Shown: positions 17,228 through 26,773, counted from the first letter of the stretch. The stretch is 64,000 nt of DNA from an uncultured Pelagibacteraceae bacterium (GCA_902537665.1 CACBCE010000004.1:36724-100723), one strand, 5' to 3'. Program-made: numbers and translations. Notes: generated by a model not told the origin, from the letters alone.

Positions 17228-19168
17228 ATGAATAAAATACTATCGCAGGCATTAAAGAAAGCTGTCTCTGAATTAAGCCCTGAAGTTAAAGAAGTCCAAA
17301 AAAGCAATAGACCAGATTTATTCTCATTAAATAATGAAACTGAGCTGTTTCAAAATGATAAAGGCATAATAATTAAAATTGACCGATCAAAAGATGCAAA
17401 CTTAACTGATTTTGGTAAGGCAACTTTAAAAGACAGATATCTTGGTCATAATGAATCTTTTCAGGATTTATTTGCGAGAGTGGCTAGTACTTATGCTGAT
17501 GATAATTTACATGCGCAAAGAATTTATAATTATATTAGCAATCTTTGGTTCATGCCAGCTACACCGGTTTTATCTAATGGTGGAACTAAAAGAGGATTAC
17601 CAATTTCATGTTTTTTAAATGAAGCATCAGATAGCTTGGGTGGCATTTTAGATCTTTGGAGTGAAAATGTTTGGTTAGCTGCAAAAGGTGGAGGTATAGG
17701 AAGCTATTGGGGCAACCTAAGATCAATAGGTGAAAAGATTGGAAGAGTTGGAAAAACTTCTGGAATTATTCCTTTTATAAAAGTTATGGATTCATTAACT
17801 ATGGCAATAAGCCAAGGTTCTTTGAGAAGAGGGTCTGCAGCATGTTACCTTCCAATAGATCATCCTGAAATAGAAGAGTTTATGGAAATGAGAAGACCGA
17901 CAGGCGGTGATCCAAATAGAAAAGCATTAAACTTACACCATGGCGTTTTAGTTTCTGATGCATTTATGCGAGCTGTAGAAAATGATGAACAATGGGCATT
18001 AAAGAGTCCAGTTGACGGAACTGTTCAACAAACTTTATCTGCTAGAAATTTATGGATTAGATTATTAACTGCAAGAATTGAAACAGGTGAGCCTTACATT
18101 ATTTATATTGATACAGTTAACAGACAAATTCCACAACATCATAAGTTAGCAAATCTTACTGTTAAAACCTCAAATCTTTGCAGTGAGATAACATTACCTA
18201 CTGGTATAGACAAAGATGGAAGAGATAGAACAGCTGTTTGTTGTTTGTCTTCATTAAATTTAGAAAAGTATGATGAGTGGAAAGATGATCCAGATATGAT
18301 TGGAGATGTGATGAGATTTTTAGATAATGTTTTATCTGATTTTATTAATAAAGCACCTGAGCAATTTAAAGATGCTAAATACTCTGCTGAGAGAGAAAGA
18401 AGTGTTGGGTTAGGAGTGATGGGTTTCCATTCTTTCTTACAGAAAAAAAGAATTCCACTCGAGTCTGTTATGGCAAAGTCATGGAATAAAAAGATTTTCA
18501 AAAATATTCATGAAAAAGTGAACCAGGCTTCAAAAGATTTAGCTGAAGAAAGAGGCGCATGTCCAGATGCTGCAGAATATGGTTTCAAAGAGAGATTTTC
18601 AAATAAAACCGCAATAGCACCAACTGCATCTATTTCAATAATCTGCGGAGGTGCATCACCAGGAGTAGAGCCTATTGCAGCTAACAGTTATACTCACAAA
18701 ACTTTATCAGGATCTTTCAATGTAAGAAATAGATATCTTGAGGAAATTTTGGAAAGTCATGGTAAGAATGATGATGAAACATGGTCAACAATAACTACTA
18801 ATCAAGGTTCAGTTTCGCATCTAGATTTTTTAACTGATTTAGAAAAAGATGTTTTTAAAACTGCTTTTGAATTAAATCAAAAATGGATTATTGAGCTAAG
18901 CGGTGATAGGACACCATTTATTTCTCAAGCACAATCAGTTAATTTGTTTTTACCAGCAGACGTTCACAAAAAAGAATTACATAGAATTCATTTTGATGCA
19001 TGGAAAAAAGGTTTGAAAAGCCTTTATTACTGTAGATCAAAATCAATTCAAAGAGCTGAAAATATCAATAATGCTAAATCAACTGATATTACAGCCAATG
19101 TATATAAATCTAAAAATCAACAAACTAACGAGGAACCAGAATACGAGGAGTGTTTATCATGTCAGTAG
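17228..19168 (+). CDS. nrdA: Ribonucleoside-diphosphate reductase class I, alpha subunit
   Basis: The 646-residue catalytic subunit reduces ribonucleotides to deoxyribonucleotides. The active-site segments are visible: first redox Cys in L-P-I-S-C-F-L-N (about 126-133), T-S-N-L-C-S-E-I with the Asn/Cys/Glu triad (about 313-320), and a later C-C-L-S-S-L-N-L. The tail ends E-C-L-S-C-Q, the swinging cysteine pair. It lacks the N-terminal ATP-cone found in the 761-residue Escherichia coli enzyme, so dATP shut-off at that site is absent. Its stop lies inside the nrdB start region (10-base overlap). Confidence 0.95.
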   Translation: MNKILSQALKKAVSELSPEVKEVQKSNRPDLFSLNNETELFQNDKGIIIKIDRSKDANLTDFGKATLKDRYLGHNESFQDLFARVASTYADDNLHAQRIYNYISNLWFMPATPVLSNGGTKRGLPISCFLNEASDSLGGILDLWSENVWLAAKGGGIGSYWGNLRSIGEKIGRVGKTSGIIPFIKVMDSLTMAISQGSLRRGSAACYLPIDHPEIEEFMEMRRPTGGDPNRKALNLHHGVLVSDAFMRAVENDEQWALKSPVDGTVQQTLSARNLWIRLLTARIETGEPYIIYIDTVNRQIPQHHKLANLTVKTSNLCSEITLPTGIDKDGRDRTAVCCLSSLNLEKYDEWKDDPDMIGDVMRFLDNVLSDFINKAPEQFKDAKYSAERERSVGLGVMGFHSFLQKKRIPLESVMAKSWNKKIFKNIHEKVNQASKDLAEERGACPDAAEYGFKERFSNKTAIAPTASISIICGGASPGVEPIAANSYTHKTLSGSFNVRNRYLEEILESHGKNDDETWSTITTNQGSVSHLDFLTDLEKDVFKTAFELNQKWIIELSGDRTPFISQAQSVNLFLPADVHKKELHRIHFDAWKKGLKSLYYCRSKSIQRAENINNAKSTDITANVYKSKNQQTNEEPEYEECLSCQ

Positions 19169-20175
19169 CAAAGAAAGTTAAAGTAGAAAAAAAAGAAATT
19201 ATTCAACCAAAAAAGATGGGTCTTTTAGTGGAAAACCCAGTTTATAAACCTTTTAGATATCCATGGTGTTATGATGCTTGGTTAACGCAACAAAGAATTC
19301 ATTGGTTACCTGAGGAGGTACCACTTGGTGATGATGTTAGAGATTGGCAGAAAAATTTATCACAACCTGAAAAAAATCTTTTAACTCAAATTTTTAGATT
19401 TTTCACACAAGCTGATGTTGAAGTAAATAACTGTTACCTAAGACATTACACAACTGTTTTTAAACCAACTGAAGTTTTAATGATGATGACTGCTTTTGCA
19501 TCAATGGAAACAGTGCATGTTGCTGCTTATTCTCATTTATTAGATACTATTGGAATGCCAGAGTCAGAATATTCTGCATTCATGAAGTATAAAGAAATGA
19601 AAGATAAATATGATTACATGCAAGGATTTAATGTTAATTCAAAAGAAGACATTGCTAAAACTGTTGCGGTCTTTAGTGCTTTTACTGAAGGTTTACAACT
19701 ATTTGCAAGTTTTGCGATCCTTTTGAATTTCCCAAGACATAATAAGATGAAAGGAATGGGTCAAATAGTTACTTGGTCTGTAAGAGATGAAACTCTTCAC
19801 TGCAATTCTATGATTAGAATTTTTAAAGAATTCATTAAAGAGAATCCGGAAATCTGGACACCAAAATTGAAAAAAGAATTATATGAAGCTTGCAGAACTA
19901 TCATAGAACACGAAGATGCTTTTATTGATTTAGCTTTTGAAATGGGTCCAATGGAGGGTTTAACCGCTAAGGAGGTTAAAGATTACATTAGATTTATTGG
20001 AAATAGAAGATTGGTTCAATTAGGATTAGAACCAATTTATGATGTCCAAAAGAATCCACTTGGATGGCTAGATACAATGTTAAATGCAGTTGAGCACATG
20101 AACTTCTTTGAGGGTCGTGCAACAGAATACTCTAAAGCATCCACTCAAGGAACTTGGGTTGAAGCATTTAGCTGA
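19159..20175 (+). CDS. nrdB: Ribonucleoside-diphosphate reductase class I, beta subunit
   Basis: I choose ATG 19159, not GTG 19150, because GAGGAG at 19145-19150 sits 8 bases before it. This gives a 338-residue ferritin-like radical subunit. Metal and radical residues follow the class I pattern: Asp86, then E-T-V-H-V-A-A-Y with Glu117, His120 and the radical Tyr124. The second Glu/His set lies in S-A-F-T-E-G-L and R-D-E-T-L-H. A tyrosyl radical type (Ia-like) is therefore expected. It is translationally coupled to nrdA and ends with a C-terminal tail that should dock on the alpha subunit. Confidence 0.94.
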   Translation: MSVAKKVKVEKKEIIQPKKMGLLVENPVYKPFRYPWCYDAWLTQQRIHWLPEEVPLGDDVRDWQKNLSQPEKNLLTQIFRFFTQADVEVNNCYLRHYTTVFKPTEVLMMMTAFASMETVHVAAYSHLLDTIGMPESEYSAFMKYKEMKDKYDYMQGFNVNSKEDIAKTVAVFSAFTEGLQLFASFAILLNFPRHNKMKGMGQIVTWSVRDETLHCNSMIRIFKEFIKENPEIWTPKLKKELYEACRTIIEHEDAFIDLAFEMGPMEGLTAKEVKDYIRFIGNRRLVQLGLEPIYDVQKNPLGWLDTMLNAVEHMNFFEGRATEYSKASTQGTWVEAFS

Positions 20176-20247
20176 TATACAATTAACGTAAACATAAAAG
20201 TCAAATAAGTGTTGTAAAGCATTTATATTATCAAATATAATTAAGAC

Positions 20248-21171
20248 TTAAGTGTCTAGATCTAAAAAATGAATACTAAAAAGTTTTTTGTCGTCAACCC
20301 AGGTCTTTTTAATTTTCCATCCAGCTTTATTAACTATATTCCTGAAGGATTTAATTGTATATTTATGAGAATTCTCGGTGTGTATCTCCTCATTTTTTCT
20401 AATAAAATATTTTGAACCATTTATTTTAATATTATTATTTTTTCTAGATTTTAATCTCATCTCAATTCTTTTCTTTTTTGTATTATAAATAGCTAAATGT
20501 TTATATAAATTTAAGTTTATATCACCACCTAATTCATTGTTAATTCTTTGTAAAATATTTTTGTTAAATTCTGCAGTTACACCTTTTTTATCATCGTAAG
20601 CAGAAATTAAAGTTGGAATATCTTTAACCAAATCAACACCAATGATAATTTTTTTTGCTTTAAATTTTGATTTAAGTACTTTTAAAAACTTAACAGCCTC
20701 ATTTGTTTCAAAATTACCAATAGTTGATCCTGGAAAAAAAATAATTATATTTTCTGATGATTTTATTTTAAATGGTGGTTTATTGTTGCTTGAGAAATCA
20801 TATCCTTTTGGAGTAATAGCTATTTTTGGAAATTTCTTTTTAAAGCTTTGAGATATTTTAGTTATATAATCTTCAGAAATATCTAAAGGTATATATTTTT
20901 TTGGTTTATCTAGTCTGTTGAGAAAAATAGCAATTTTTTTGGTATCCCCAGCGCCTGGTTCAATTATAACAGCTTCTTTACCTATTTTTTTTGCAATTTC
21001 AATTTTATTTTCTTTTAAAATTTTTCTTTCTGTTCGTGTTGGATAATACTCTTTCAACTTAGTAATTTTTTCAAAAAGTTTTGACCCCTGGAAGTCGTAA
21101 AACCATTTAGAGCTTATTTTTTTGTTTCTCTTACTTAAGCCTAGACTTATTTCTTCTGAAAATGATTTCAT
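20248..21171 (-). CDS. egtD: EgtD-family amino-acid (histidine) N-methyltransferase
   Basis: The 307-residue protein carries the EgtD hallmarks. W-F-Y-D-F-Q-G-S-K-L-F and Y-Y-P-T-R-T-E (42-48) form the substrate site. E-P-G-A-G-D (71-76) is the SAM loop, F-F-P-G-S-T-I-G-N-F is at 145-154, and A-Y-D-D-K-K-G-V-T-A-E-F-N is followed by R-I-N-N-E-L-G-G. EgtD trimethylates the alpha-amino group of histidine to hercynine, normally for ergothioneine, but no EgtB-type sulfoxide synthase is nearby. It is the last gene of a three-gene operon, overlapping the preceding methyltransferase by 4 bases. Its AT-rich composition contrasts with the two genes before it. The amino-acid substrate is unproven. Confidence 0.85.
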   Translation of the reverse strand: MKSFSEEISLGLSKRNKKISSKWFYDFQGSKLFEKITKLKEYYPTRTERKILKENKIEIAKKIGKEAVIIEPGAGDTKKIAIFLNRLDKPKKYIPLDISEDYITKISQSFKKKFPKIAITPKGYDFSSNNKPPFKIKSSENIIIFFPGSTIGNFETNEAVKFLKVLKSKFKAKKIIIGVDLVKDIPTLISAYDDKKGVTAEFNKNILQRINNELGGDINLNLYKHLAIYNTKKKRIEMRLKSRKNNNIKINGSKYFIRKNEEIHTENSHKYTIKSFRNIVNKAGWKIKKTWVDDKKLFSIHFLDLDT

Positions 21172-22088
21172 TTTATATTAGGTACAACTAAAAGACGACT
21201 AATTGGCATTGAAAAACGTCCTAGTCTCTGAATATCATTACTTTGGTTAGATACTGTGAGAAGTTTAGATAGACTTGTGATCATTAACTTTCTTTTCTCT
21301 GGCTTCAAGACAAATGCAGCATAAAAAAATCCAGCTACAATTTCAGCTATTTGAGTAACTGGTCCCTCTATAGACACAACATTAGTTTCAATAGTTACAT
21401 TTGCCCCTGGAAAAATTTTTTGAACAAGTATACTTAGGCTTTCTGATCTTCGTATCCTTGGATCGCCCAAATCAATCTCTCCATAACTTGGTATTTCCTC
21501 TTTTACATAACTATAAATTAAATCGTGTACATTTTTGTAACCGGGCGCAATATTCATTGGTCCGTCAACTATTGCTGCAAACTGACCCTTATGAGTTAAA
21601 ACTCGTTTGACTTCATTTAATACAGGGTCTATCGGGTCCATTAATGTTAAAGCCCAATGACATAAGACTATGTCAATAGAGTTATCATTAATTATCTTCA
21701 AATTTTGCGCACTGGTCTCAATAAGACTAGTTCCACTGTCTTTGAGGCGTATCTTTGCTAATGCTAATTCCTCAGGACTCATGTCTACTCCTTTTAAATT
21801 TAAATTTTTATTTCGATCAAATAATATTTTTAATAATGGCCCAGAACCACACGCAAGATCTAATACATTTGAAACTCCATTGTCTGGTACAAGTTCAGCT
21901 AGCCATTCGTAACTATTACGCCCAAGTCTATCACGACAAGAACTTGCACACACTTCAGTAAATCCAGCGTGTTCTTGGTGGATAGTTCTTAAATGGTCAA
22001 TTAAAGCATTTCCATTAGGATGTTTATGGCGAGCGAGACTGCCAGTCCAAATCGAATTAAATCCCTTTTGATTATTCATGTCTATCAT
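21168..22088 (-). CDS. Class I SAM-dependent methyltransferase in egtD operon
   Basis: A 306-residue methyltransferase with motif I V-L-D-L-A-C-G-S-G (75-83), acidic motif G-V-D-M-S-P-E-E-L, and V-L-C-H-W-A-L-T-L-M-D-P in the motif IV region. The first 70 and last 120 residues are unusual and probably form a substrate cap. It overlaps both neighbours by 4 bases (ATGA), so the three proteins are almost certainly made together. GC is clearly higher than in the surrounding genes (about 25-45 percent in sampled 60-base rows). It may O- or N-methylate the product of the dioxygenase. No specific family recognised. Confidence 0.8.
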   Translation of the reverse strand: MIDMNNQKGFNSIWTGSLARHKHPNGNALIDHLRTIHQEHAGFTEVCASSCRDRLGRNSYEWLAELVPDNGVSNVLDLACGSGPLLKILFDRNKNLNLKGVDMSPEELALAKIRLKDSGTSLIETSAQNLKIINDNSIDIVLCHWALTLMDPIDPVLNEVKRVLTHKGQFAAIVDGPMNIAPGYKNVHDLIYSYVKEEIPSYGEIDLGDPRIRRSESLSILVQKIFPGANVTIETNVVSIEGPVTQIAEIVAGFFYAAFVLKPEKRKLMITSLSKLLTVSNQSNDIQRLGRFSMPISRLLVVPNIK

Positions 22089-23083
22089 ATTTCACTTTTA
22101 ACTGGCCAACAAATCGGATTAAGTTGACTAGCAGCAATGTCTCCTGGTTTGACATTGGGCATGAATTTCTGCCAGTCACCAGAGACCATAGTTGGTGAGT
22201 TGATTACTCTTGCTCCATCTCGGTAATAAGTATTGGCTAAAGCTATTCGACTACAGTTAGTACGATTGCTTGACGCGGTATGAAAATTTAAATTATGATG
22301 AAAGCTAACCTCACCAAGTTCAAATGGAGTAGCATTCACATTCACATTATTCTTTGAAAAAATGTTTGAGACTTCTCTGTCATATCCAGTACCAGTTTTT
22401 TCAAAAGTGACATCTTTAATTAATTCGTGAACATCGAGTGGATAGGCAAAAGAAAGCGGTCCCATTTCAATAGGAGTTGGCTGTGCTGGAGCCCAAGCCG
22501 TAACCACATCATTAGTATCTAGCGGAAAATGATGATCATCAAAGTGCCATGGTGTACGACCACAACCAGATTGTTTAGCTAGCACATTGTCATGGTAAAG
22601 TCTAACAGCTGATACTTCGAGAAGATTTGCAGAAATTTGCCCTAGACGAGGTGACAACACATAGGCACGGAGGAGAGCGTTGTCAGGCCAAGTCATTTCA
22701 AGGCTTAGGAAACGGTCATATGCTTCTTTATCTGGATCAACTTTAAATTCTTTTTTTAATAGATTAATTAACTCAGCTCTAAGTTTCAGTACAGCTCCTG
22801 GCGAGAAAACCTTTTTAAGTTTTATAAAGCCATTTTTTTTGAAAAAATTAACTTGATCATTAGTCAAATGGTAGGGCTCAGCCAATTCTGAGATAACTTC
22901 ATCGTCACTGGGTATTTGAATATCTGGTAAAGGATTGATATTTATTATTTCATGTTCTTTAGAGTCATTATCTGCAAGACTAACATACCAGTCCCACCAT
23001 GCCTGATTATCTTTATCCCATGGTTTACTGATATCAGTAGATTCAGATTTTTTAGGATTTAAATTGCTATTAGAATTTTTCAT
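22085..23083 (-). CDS. Phytanoyl-CoA dioxygenase (PhyH) family Fe(II)/2-oxoglutarate oxygenase
   Basis: The 332-residue protein has an N-terminal charged region (1-70), then a jelly-roll oxygenase core. The iron triad is W-H180-F-D182 and H268 (in N-F-H-T-A), and Arg279 is well placed to bind 2-oxoglutarate. PhyH-family enzymes hydroxylate or halogenate many small molecules besides phytanoyl-CoA. It is the first gene of the operon with a methyltransferase and EgtD. Sampled rows are 40-50 percent GC against about 12-30 percent in neighbours, suggesting transfer. The most economical reading is a tailoring enzyme acting on a methylated amino acid; this is inference. Confidence 0.82.
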   Translation of the reverse strand: MKNSNSNLNPKKSESTDISKPWDKDNQAWWDWYVSLADNDSKEHEIININPLPDIQIPSDDEVISELAEPYHLTNDQVNFFKKNGFIKLKKVFSPGAVLKLRAELINLLKKEFKVDPDKEAYDRFLSLEMTWPDNALLRAYVLSPRLGQISANLLEVSAVRLYHDNVLAKQSGCGRTPWHFDDHHFPLDTNDVVTAWAPAQPTPIEMGPLSFAYPLDVHELIKDVTFEKTGTGYDREVSNIFSKNNVNVNATPFELGEVSFHHNLNFHTASSNRTNCSRIALANTYYRDGARVINSPTMVSGDWQKFMPNVKPGDIAASQLNPICWPVKSEI

Positions 23084-23199
23084 TTAGAATAGTATTAAAG
23101 TTTTTTTTTTAATTAGAAATAGCGCGTTTTGACATGTATTATTAGACTTATTAAAAAAAGCTCTCATTTAATTGATTATCTTAATAAGTTTTAGATTAA

Positions 23200-24324
23200 T
23201 TATCTTTGATTTAATTGTAGAACTTTTCTGTGCTTGTTGCCTTTGTAACTTGCAAGTGGTCGGATCAATTTGTTTGCAGCGTGTTGCTCCATTATATGTG
23301 CTGACCAACCAGTTATTCTTGAAATAACAAATATAGGTGTGAAAAAATCTGTATCAAATCCCATCAAATGATAGGTTGGTCCTGTCGGATAATCCACATT
23401 TGGATGAATGTTTTTTCTTTCTATCATTACCTTTTCAACAATGTCATAGATTTTTTCAAATTTCTTATCTTTTTTAATTTTTGCTACTTTAGCGAAATAT
23501 TTTCTCATTGTAGGAACTCTTGAGTCTCCACTTTTGTAAACTCTATGGCCAAAACCCATAACAACTTCTTTGTTATCTAAGGCATCATTTATCCATTTAA
23601 GAGCGTTTTTAGGATCCTTAATTTTGTTCATCATATGCATTACTTCTTCATTAGCCCCTCCATGTAATGGACCTTTTAAACTTGCTATTGCCCCAGTAAT
23701 TGCACCGTGAATATCAGACAAGCTGCTGGTAATAGTTCTTGCAGTAAAAGTTGAAACGTTAAAGCTATGCTCTGCATACAATATTAAAGACACATCAAAA
23801 GCTTTTACTATTTCTTTTTGAGGTACTTTTCCAAAACACATATAAAAAAAGTTTTCTGCTATATTTAAATTTTTTTTGGGTTTGATAATTTTTTTACCTT
23901 TTCTAATTCTGTAGAAAGCAGCTAATGCAGTGGGAGTTTTTGCAAGGATTCTAATCGCTTTTCTCATATTTGCTTCAAGAGAGGAATCAGTTGTTTCTTT
24001 ATCCTCTAAACCCATAATACTTACGGCTGTTCTAGCCACATCCATAGGATGGGATTTTTTAGGCATTTTTTTTATAACTGAGTATAAATCTTTAGATAAT
24101 TCTCTATTATTTTTCTCTTCCTTTTCAAATTTTCTTAGCTGAATAGTATTCGGTAAATCCTTATTTAAAATAAGATATGCTACTTCCTCAAATCTACAAT
24201 ATTCACAAAGATCTTGAGCAGCATAACCTCTATAAGTTAGAGAGTTAATTTCAGGCATTACTTTTGAGACTTCTGTTTCGTCTACAACAATTCCTAATAA
24301 GCCTTTTTTAATATCATCACTCAT
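23200..24324 (-). CDS. prpC: 2-Methylcitrate synthase (citrate synthase family)
   Basis: The 374-residue protein is a short-form citrate synthase homologue. I-H-G-A-I-T-G-A-I-A-S-L-K-G-P-L-H-G-G-A (about 212-231) and G-F-G-H-R-V-Y-K-S-G-D-S-R (about 261-273) hold the catalytic histidines. The later H-I-M-E-Q (about 349) and R-P-L-A-S-Y bind substrate. It condenses propionyl-CoA with oxaloacetate. Assignment as PrpC rather than GltA rests on its short length and its place as third gene after prpD and prpB, each overlapping by one base. Confidence 0.9.
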   Translation of the reverse strand: MSDDIKKGLLGIVVDETEVSKVMPEINSLTYRGYAAQDLCEYCRFEEVAYLILNKDLPNTIQLRKFEKEEKNNRELSKDLYSVIKKMPKKSHPMDVARTAVSIMGLEDKETTDSSLEANMRKAIRILAKTPTALAAFYRIRKGKKIIKPKKNLNIAENFFYMCFGKVPQKEIVKAFDVSLILYAEHSFNVSTFTARTITSSLSDIHGAITGAIASLKGPLHGGANEEVMHMMNKIKDPKNALKWINDALDNKEVVMGFGHRVYKSGDSRVPTMRKYFAKVAKIKKDKKFEKIYDIVEKVMIERKNIHPNVDYPTGPTYHLMGFDTDFFTPIFVISRITGWSAHIMEQHAANKLIRPLASYKGNKHRKVLQLNQR

Positions 24325-25220
24325 TATTCGTGACCATCGGTGTTAAAGTTATAAATTTTTTCATCTAAACTATTATATTTCTCGTAATCTACAAGATCAT
24401 ATAAACGTTTTCTAGTTTGCATTTTATCAATAATGTTGTTTTGGTGTCCATTTGCATAAATGTCCCTCAAACCATCCTCAACGTTTTTCATTGCTAACCT
24501 TTGAGTTGTAACAGGATAAATAACGATGTTGTAACCCAGTTCTTCTAATTGTTTGTAATTTAATAATTTAGTTTTTCCAAACTCAGTCATATTGGCTAAC
24601 AAATAACACGATAATTCTTTTCTAACTTTTTCAAAATCCTTTTCATTATGAAGCGCCTCAGGAAAAATAATTTCTGCTCCAGCATCGATATAAGCCTTGC
24701 ATCTCTCGATCATTTTATCAATTCCCTCTACACTTTTTGCATCGGATCTTGCAATAATCTTAAAATTTTCATCTTTTTTCGCAGAAACACATTCTTTAAT
24801 TTTTTTCACCATTGCATCTGTGGATATCAATTCTTTATTATCTAGGTGTCCACATCTTTTTCTTTCAATTTGATCTTCTAAATGAACTCCTGTAATTCCA
24901 AACTCTTCAAAAGTTTCTATAGTTTCTTTACATGATTTAAATCCTGTATCTATATCTACAATTGTAGGAAGATTTGTAACTCTAGAAATTAAGTAAGACC
25001 GCGTACTAACATCTTGCAGTGTGGTTAATCCAATATCAGGAAATCCAAGATCATTTGCCATAACACCTCCTGAAACATAAACAGCATCATAACCAATCTC
25101 CTCAATTAATTTTGCTGTTAAAGGATTATAAGCACCAGGAACTCTTAATATTTTTTTGGATTTTAATTTATCTGTAAAATCTTTTCTTTTTTGTATTGGT
25201 TCTTTTTCAACAAAATGCAT
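24324..25220 (-). CDS. prpB: 2-Methylisocitrate lyase
   Basis: The 298-residue protein belongs to the isocitrate lyase/PEP mutase superfamily. R-V-P-G-A-Y-N-P-L-T-A (about 26-36), Y-V-S-G-G-V-M-A-N-D (about 48-57), V-D-I-D-T-G-F (about 87-93) and the catalytic loop E-R-K-R-C-G-H-L (about 119-126) are all present. It splits 2-methylisocitrate into pyruvate and succinate, the last step of the methylcitrate cycle for propionate. It is in the middle of the prpDBC operon with one-base TAATG-type overlaps on both sides. Confidence 0.93.
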   Translation of the reverse strand: MHFVEKEPIQKRKDFTDKLKSKKILRVPGAYNPLTAKLIEEIGYDAVYVSGGVMANDLGFPDIGLTTLQDVSTRSYLISRVTNLPTIVDIDTGFKSCKETIETFEEFGITGVHLEDQIERKRCGHLDNKELISTDAMVKKIKECVSAKKDENFKIIARSDAKSVEGIDKMIERCKAYIDAGAEIIFPEALHNEKDFEKVRKELSCYLLANMTEFGKTKLLNYKQLEELGYNIVIYPVTTQRLAMKNVEDGLRDIYANGHQNNIIDKMQTRKRLYDLVDYEKYNSLDEKIYNFNTDGHE

Positions 25221-26722
25221 TAAAAAATTCCTTTTTTTAAATTTCGTTTAATTTTGCTCTTTTTAATAACAATATTCAATCTATCTAATTGACCTGACTT
25301 TAGTTTTCTTAAGTTTTGCACAGTTTTTAAAAATCTTTCTATTTCTTTTTTATCTAAAATATTCTCGGTAAGTGTTAAAAATTTGTTTATATAATTTTTT
25401 CTCTTGAATGGTCTTGAGCCATTAGGATGAGCATCTGCAACTCCTTGTTCTTCGGTAATTTTTTTTCCATTTTTAAGGGTAATTATGACTTTTGCACCAA
25501 AAGCTTTCTTTCTGGGGTTTGGGTCATGATATCTTTTGGTCCATTTTTTATCCTCATGGGTTTTGATTGATCTCCAAATCTTAATTGTACTTTTTCTTTT
25601 TGCTCTGGCTTTCGAATATGATTTTACATGATGCCAACTACCATCTTCTAAAGCTACAGCAAATATATACATTATTGAATGATCTAAAGTTTCTCTACTT
25701 GCATTTGGATCCATTTTTTGAGGATCGTTTGCACCTGTACCAATTACATAATGAGTATGATGACTGGTATAAATATCAATTTTTTTTATTTGATTTAGAT
25801 TTAATACTTTCTTTCTAAGTTTTTTTGCAAGATCAATTAACGCTTGAGATTGATATTCGGCAGAATATTCTTTTGTGTAAGTTTCAAGAATAGCTCTCTT
25901 AGTCTCGTTTTTTTTTGGAAGTGGGACTCTATATAACGCTTTCTTTCCATCTAAAATTCGTGCTATAACACTATCTTCACCTTCATAAATTGGACTTGGA
26001 GCACCTTCACCACGCATAACTCTATCCACAGCTTCAATTGCAAGTTTACCAGCATGTGCTGGGGCATAAGCTTTCCAACTAGAGATTTCACCTTTTCTAG
26101 ACTGTCTAGTTGAAATAGTTGTATGTAGAGCTTGTTGAACAGCTTGATAGATTGTTTCTGTATTTAGTCTTAACATCGATCCTATTCCAGCAGCAACACT
26201 AGGTCCTAAGTGAGCGATGTGGTCTACTTTATGTTTATGTAAACAAATTCCTTTAACTAAATTAACTTGCACTTCATAGGCAGTAATTATCCCTCTTAAA
26301 AGATCTAATCCGCTTCTTTTATTTTGTTGTGCAACACTTATAAGGGGAGGAATATTATCGCCAGGATGACTGTAATCAGCTGCTAAAAAAGTATCATGAA
26401 AATCAAGTTCTCTTACAGCTGTTCCATTGCTCCATGCAGCCCATTCGCAATCAAATTTTAATTTACTATTAACACCAAATAATGTTGCACCGTTTTTTCT
26501 CAAATGTTTCAAAGCCATTTCCCTAGATGAGATAACTGGATGTCTGTTTAGTGAGGCTATTGCAACTGAAGCATTATCAATAATTCTATTAATTACCATC
26601 TCTATCGCTTCTTTATCTAACTTCGAATTATCACTCGCAATCTCTGCGATTTTCCAAGCTAGTTGTTTTTTTTTGGGTAAGTGAACTTTAGATGGGAAAA
26701 CTTTTACGTTATGTATGATCAA
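25220..26722 (-). CDS. prpD: 2-Methylcitrate dehydratase
   Basis: The 500-residue protein is a MmgE/PrpD-family dehydratase with [14 protein letters not shown] (about 97-110) and the H-P-G-D-N-I-P-P segment. [17 protein letters not shown] (about 334-350) is characteristic. It dehydrates 2-methylcitrate to methylaconitate without an iron-sulfur cluster. The start is TTG at 26722, supported by an AGGAGT at 26732-26727, five bases upstream on the reverse strand. It leads the prpDBC operon. No prpE or acnD is adjacent. Confidence 0.92.
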   Translation of the reverse strand: MIIHNVKVFPSKVHLPKKKQLAWKIAEIASDNSKLDKEAIEMVINRIIDNASVAIASLNRHPVISSREMALKHLRKNGATLFGVNSKLKFDCEWAAWSNGTAVRELDFHDTFLAADYSHPGDNIPPLISVAQQNKRSGLDLLRGIITAYEVQVNLVKGICLHKHKVDHIAHLGPSVAAGIGSMLRLNTETIYQAVQQALHTTISTRQSRKGEISSWKAYAPAHAGKLAIEAVDRVMRGEGAPSPIYEGEDSVIARILDGKKALYRVPLPKKNETKRAILETYTKEYSAEYQSQALIDLAKKLRKKVLNLNQIKKIDIYTSHHTHYVIGTGANDPQKMDPNASRETLDHSIMYIFAVALEDGSWHHVKSYSKARAKRKSTIKIWRSIKTHEDKKWTKRYHDPNPRKKAFGAKVIITLKNGKKITEEQGVADAHPNGSRPFKRKNYINKFLTLTENILDKKEIERFLKTVQNLRKLKSGQLDRLNIVIKKSKIKRNLKKGIF

Positions 26723-26773
26723 AATAACTCCTAATTGAAAACTGTTCTAATAGTTAAAAAAAAATAATCAATA

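Noticed and set aside
20176..20247. Terminator after nrdB
   Set aside because: No stable GC-containing hairpin with a T-run was found; the gap holds only AT-rich sequence.
23084..23199. Inverted repeat ACTTATTAA/TTAATAAGT (23146-23154 and 23181-23189) as a terminator or operator
   Set aside because: The arms are pure AT apart from one pair, the loop is long, and such repeats are expected by chance here. A TTGACA at 23134 faces no gene on its strand. Nothing firm was found in this gap.
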